Under the pieces are notes generated by a model. That model saw only the letters and a list, made by a program, of their open reading frames with translations. It was not told the origin of the DNA and made no database searches. A stretch of DNA of 14,736 nt from Deltaproteobacteria bacterium (lineage in GTDB: Bacteria; Myxococcota; UBA796; SXON01). The DNA is taken from contig CANKNP010000095.1 in the NCBI GenBank assembly GCA_947483545.1, positions 1-14,736 on the forward strand, given 5' to 3'. A program made the translations under genes and the position numbers. Positions 13,470 to 14,736 of this stretch are shown here, one piece after another (positions within the stretch are counted from its first letter, which is position 1; every line of letters begins with the position of its first letter).

Positions 13470-13933
13470 CGTGCGGCGCGACTCGCCAACGCGATGTCGG
13501 TCAGCCCCGCGGTCCGGCACTTCGCGATCACCTTCATGATCAGGTCGTAGGTCGCGGCCTCGTCGCCGCGGATGACCACCCGCGTGATCTTGCCGCTGGA
13601 CTTCGCGGCCACCAGCCGCTCATCGAGCCCGTCCATGGTGACCTCATCGGAGTCCACGAACAACGTGCCATCCGGCAAGATCGAGACGACCACGTCCTTT
13701 GGGACCAACGGCGAGTCGCCCGTGCCCTGGGGCGTTTGCACCTGCAACGCGCGCTCGGACTGCAAGCCCTTGGTCTGGCTCGACGCCTTCTCCGCTTCGA
13801 CCATCGAGCTGGACACGACCATGAAGATGATGAGCAGCACGAGGAAGATGTCGGTCAAAGGCGTGATGTTGATCTCCGAGAAGATCGCCTCGTCGTCATC
13901 CCCCGCGTCGCTACTCTGCGGACTGCCCTGCAT
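13466..13933 (-). CDS. exbD: ExbD/TolR family biopolymer transport protein
   Basis: A 155-aa inner-membrane protein with one N-terminal transmembrane helix and a periplasmic domain; with ExbB it converts proton motive force into work on an outer-membrane or envelope partner. The signature SEINITPLTDIFLVLLIIFMVVSSS spans about 19-43 and includes the proton-pathway Asp28. The periplasmic part (about 75-155) has VVVSILPDGTLFVDSDEVTM and ITRVVIRGDEAATYDLIMKVI, as usual in ExbD. ATG 13931-13933 was chosen because it yields a normal short cytoplasmic N-terminus; it overlaps the exbB end by 23 bases. TolR, or a gliding/adventurous-motility homologue, cannot be excluded because no TonB, TolA or Pal gene is nearby. 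Confidence 0.9.
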   Translation of the reverse strand: MQGSPQSSDAGDDDEAIFSEINITPLTDIFLVLLIIFMVVSSSMVEAEKASSQTKGLQSERALQVQTPQGTGDSPLVPKDVVVSILPDGTLFVDSDEVTMDGLDERLVAAKSSGKITRVVIRGDEAATYDLIMKVIAKCRTAGLTDIALASRAAR

Positions 13934-14627
13934 TGCCGCCCTCCGCATGGTTGGGCGGTACCGGGGTCCGCGCGACAGGGGAGGGCTCCACGCGCGCAGG
14001 CCAGGAACGCGTCCGCACCAACTCCAGGCATTCGTCAGCCGCATATGCCAGGCCGCGACCGACGCCGTTCGCCAGGTTCTGCAGCACGTTGAACAGCACC
14101 ACCGCCTCAAGCGCGACGAAGAGGCCCACGGCGGTGGCGATCAACGCCTGGGAGATGCCCGTCGACACGACGGCGAACCCACCCTGCCCGCTCTCTCCGA
14201 TGGCGCGGAAGCTGCCCATGACGCCGACGACGGTGCCCAGGAGCCCGACGAACGGCATCAACGCGCCCGCCGTGCCCAGGATCCACAGCCAAGCCTTGTA
14301 TTGCGCGACCGCCCGACGTTGCTCCCGGACGAGCGCCATGCCCGGATCGCCGGTCACTTTGCCCGACGCGCGGTCCAACGAGGTCGTGAACACCTCGCGG
14401 ATGGGCGAGCCGACGGCCTTGCAACCGGCACGGGCCTCCTCCATGTTGCCGGCCCGGAGCGGCGTGAGGACGCGCGACTCGACGGTACGAAGGGCCCAAA
14501 ACCCCCGGAGCATCATCAGCAGCCGCTCCAGCGCGACCGCGACGACGAACACCGAAGTGAGCATCATCAGGATCATCAACGGATCTTCCTGAAGGTGCGT
14601 GAGCAGGAGCTGGAACGTAGAAGACAT
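13911..14627 (-). CDS. exbB: ExbB/TolQ/MotA family proton channel protein
   Basis: A 238-aa inner-membrane protein that forms the channel ring around ExbD. Transmembrane segments are about 17-40 (LMILMMLTSVFVVAVALERL), 112-139 and 156-182; the conserved block MPFVGLLGTVVGVMGSFRAIG (124-144) and ISQALIATAVGLFVALEAVV (158-177) are diagnostic of the MotA/TolQ/ExbB fold. A cytoplasmic loop (about 41-110) lies between helices one and two, as expected. The C-terminal tail (about 205-238) is Pro/Arg-rich and non-conserved, and its coding sequence overlaps the exbD start. ATG 14625-14627 is the start. It is the first gene of the set with rsmI and faces a possible divergent gene at the window edge. 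Confidence 0.92.
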   Translation of the reverse strand: MSSTFQLLLTHLQEDPLMILMMLTSVFVVAVALERLLMMLRGFWALRTVESRVLTPLRAGNMEEARAGCKAVGSPIREVFTTSLDRASGKVTGDPGMALVREQRRAVAQYKAWLWILGTAGALMPFVGLLGTVVGVMGSFRAIGESGQGGFAVVSTGISQALIATAVGLFVALEAVVLFNVLQNLANGVGRGLAYAADECLELVRTRSWPARVEPSPVARTPVPPNHAEGGNAGQSAE

Positions 14628-14706
14628 CGCCGTCCCGTTTAGCGTGGTGGGGCGGGGGACGCTGCTTCTGGTCGTCCCGGCCCGCCGCCCGCAATATCCT
14701 CGCCCC
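14628..14706. promoter_or_regulatory. Region upstream of exbB
   Basis: The 79 bases before exbB must hold the leftward promoter of exbB-exbD-rsmI, or lie within its leader. They are GC-rich with a CCCGCCGCCCGC tract; no convincing promoter boxes are seen on the minus strand. On the plus strand AATATCCT at about 14692-14699 could be part of a -10 element for the open frame starting at 14707, but it is very close to that start. Confidence 0.25.
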
Positions 14707-14736
14707 GTGCGCCGCCGCCTCGCCGTTGCCTTCGCC
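14707..14736 (+). CDS. Possible 5' end of a divergent gene (signal-peptide-like)
   Basis: From GTG 14707 the last ten codons read MRRRLAVAFA and remain open to the window end. Three arginines followed by a hydrophobic run are what the start of a signal peptide looks like. Only ten codons are visible and there is no clear ribosome binding site, so this is a hint rather than a call. Confidence 0.25.
   Translation, partial: MRRRLAVAFA

Overview
The window is GC-rich and densely packed, and it comes from a Gram-negative bacterium. It encodes an LpxL-like acyltransferase, an ExbB/ExbD pair and three lipoproteins with lipobox signal peptides. Two intact lipoproteins carry long Asp-Thr/Asp-Ser stalks, there is a sulfatase-modifying-factor (SUMF1) fold lipoprotein, and there is a Uma2 gene. 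That mix is what one meets in Myxococcota and related former Deltaproteobacteria. The taxonomic placement is inference; no marker gene here settles it.

Layout. (1) 1-2086, minus strand: an aldehyde dehydrogenase followed by two small membrane proteins, each joined to the next by a 4-nt ATGA stop/start overlap; the last runs off the window edge. (2) 2251-3678, plus: a lipoprotein with an Asp-Thr stalk and FG-GAP/EF-hand-like repeats, divergent from the dehydrogenase. (3) 3679-5661: a degraded stretch holding a 122-bp fragment duplicated from the 3' end of the acyltransferase gene, an intact Uma2 gene, and a frameshifted SUMF1-domain lipoprotein. (4) 5658-10646, minus: the main metabolic block, three subunits of a molybdenum hydroxylase of the 4-hydroxybenzoyl-CoA reductase type in the order gamma, alpha, beta. 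The beta subunit has the four-cysteine loop diagnostic of that enzyme. A compound REPIN-like inverted repeat separates alpha from beta. Beta overlaps the acyltransferase gene, which in turn overlaps the broken SUMF1 lipoprotein. (5) 10788-11467, plus: a two-gene cassette of a 67-aa protein and a nucleotidyltransferase with a GTGA overlap, resembling a toxin-antitoxin type pair. (6) 11556-12641, plus: a second lipoprotein with an Asp-Thr/Ser stalk and an Ig-like domain. (7) 12654-14627, minus: exbB, exbD and rsmI with overlapping reading frames, and perhaps the start of a divergent gene at the right edge.

How the genes fit together. The reductase subunits would assemble into an (alpha-beta-gamma)2 enzyme that removes the phenolic hydroxyl of 4-hydroxybenzoyl-CoA, or acts on a close analogue, feeding anaerobic benzoyl-CoA metabolism. 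No CoA ligase, ferredoxin or molybdenum cofactor gene is in the window. The ExbB/ExbD pair would energise an outer-membrane or envelope process. The most unusual points are the repeat inside the reductase operon, the acyltransferase fused into it by overlap, the cluster of gene wreckage at 3991-5661, the nucleotidyltransferase cassette, and the two unrelated lipoproteins sharing the same kind of repetitive stalk.
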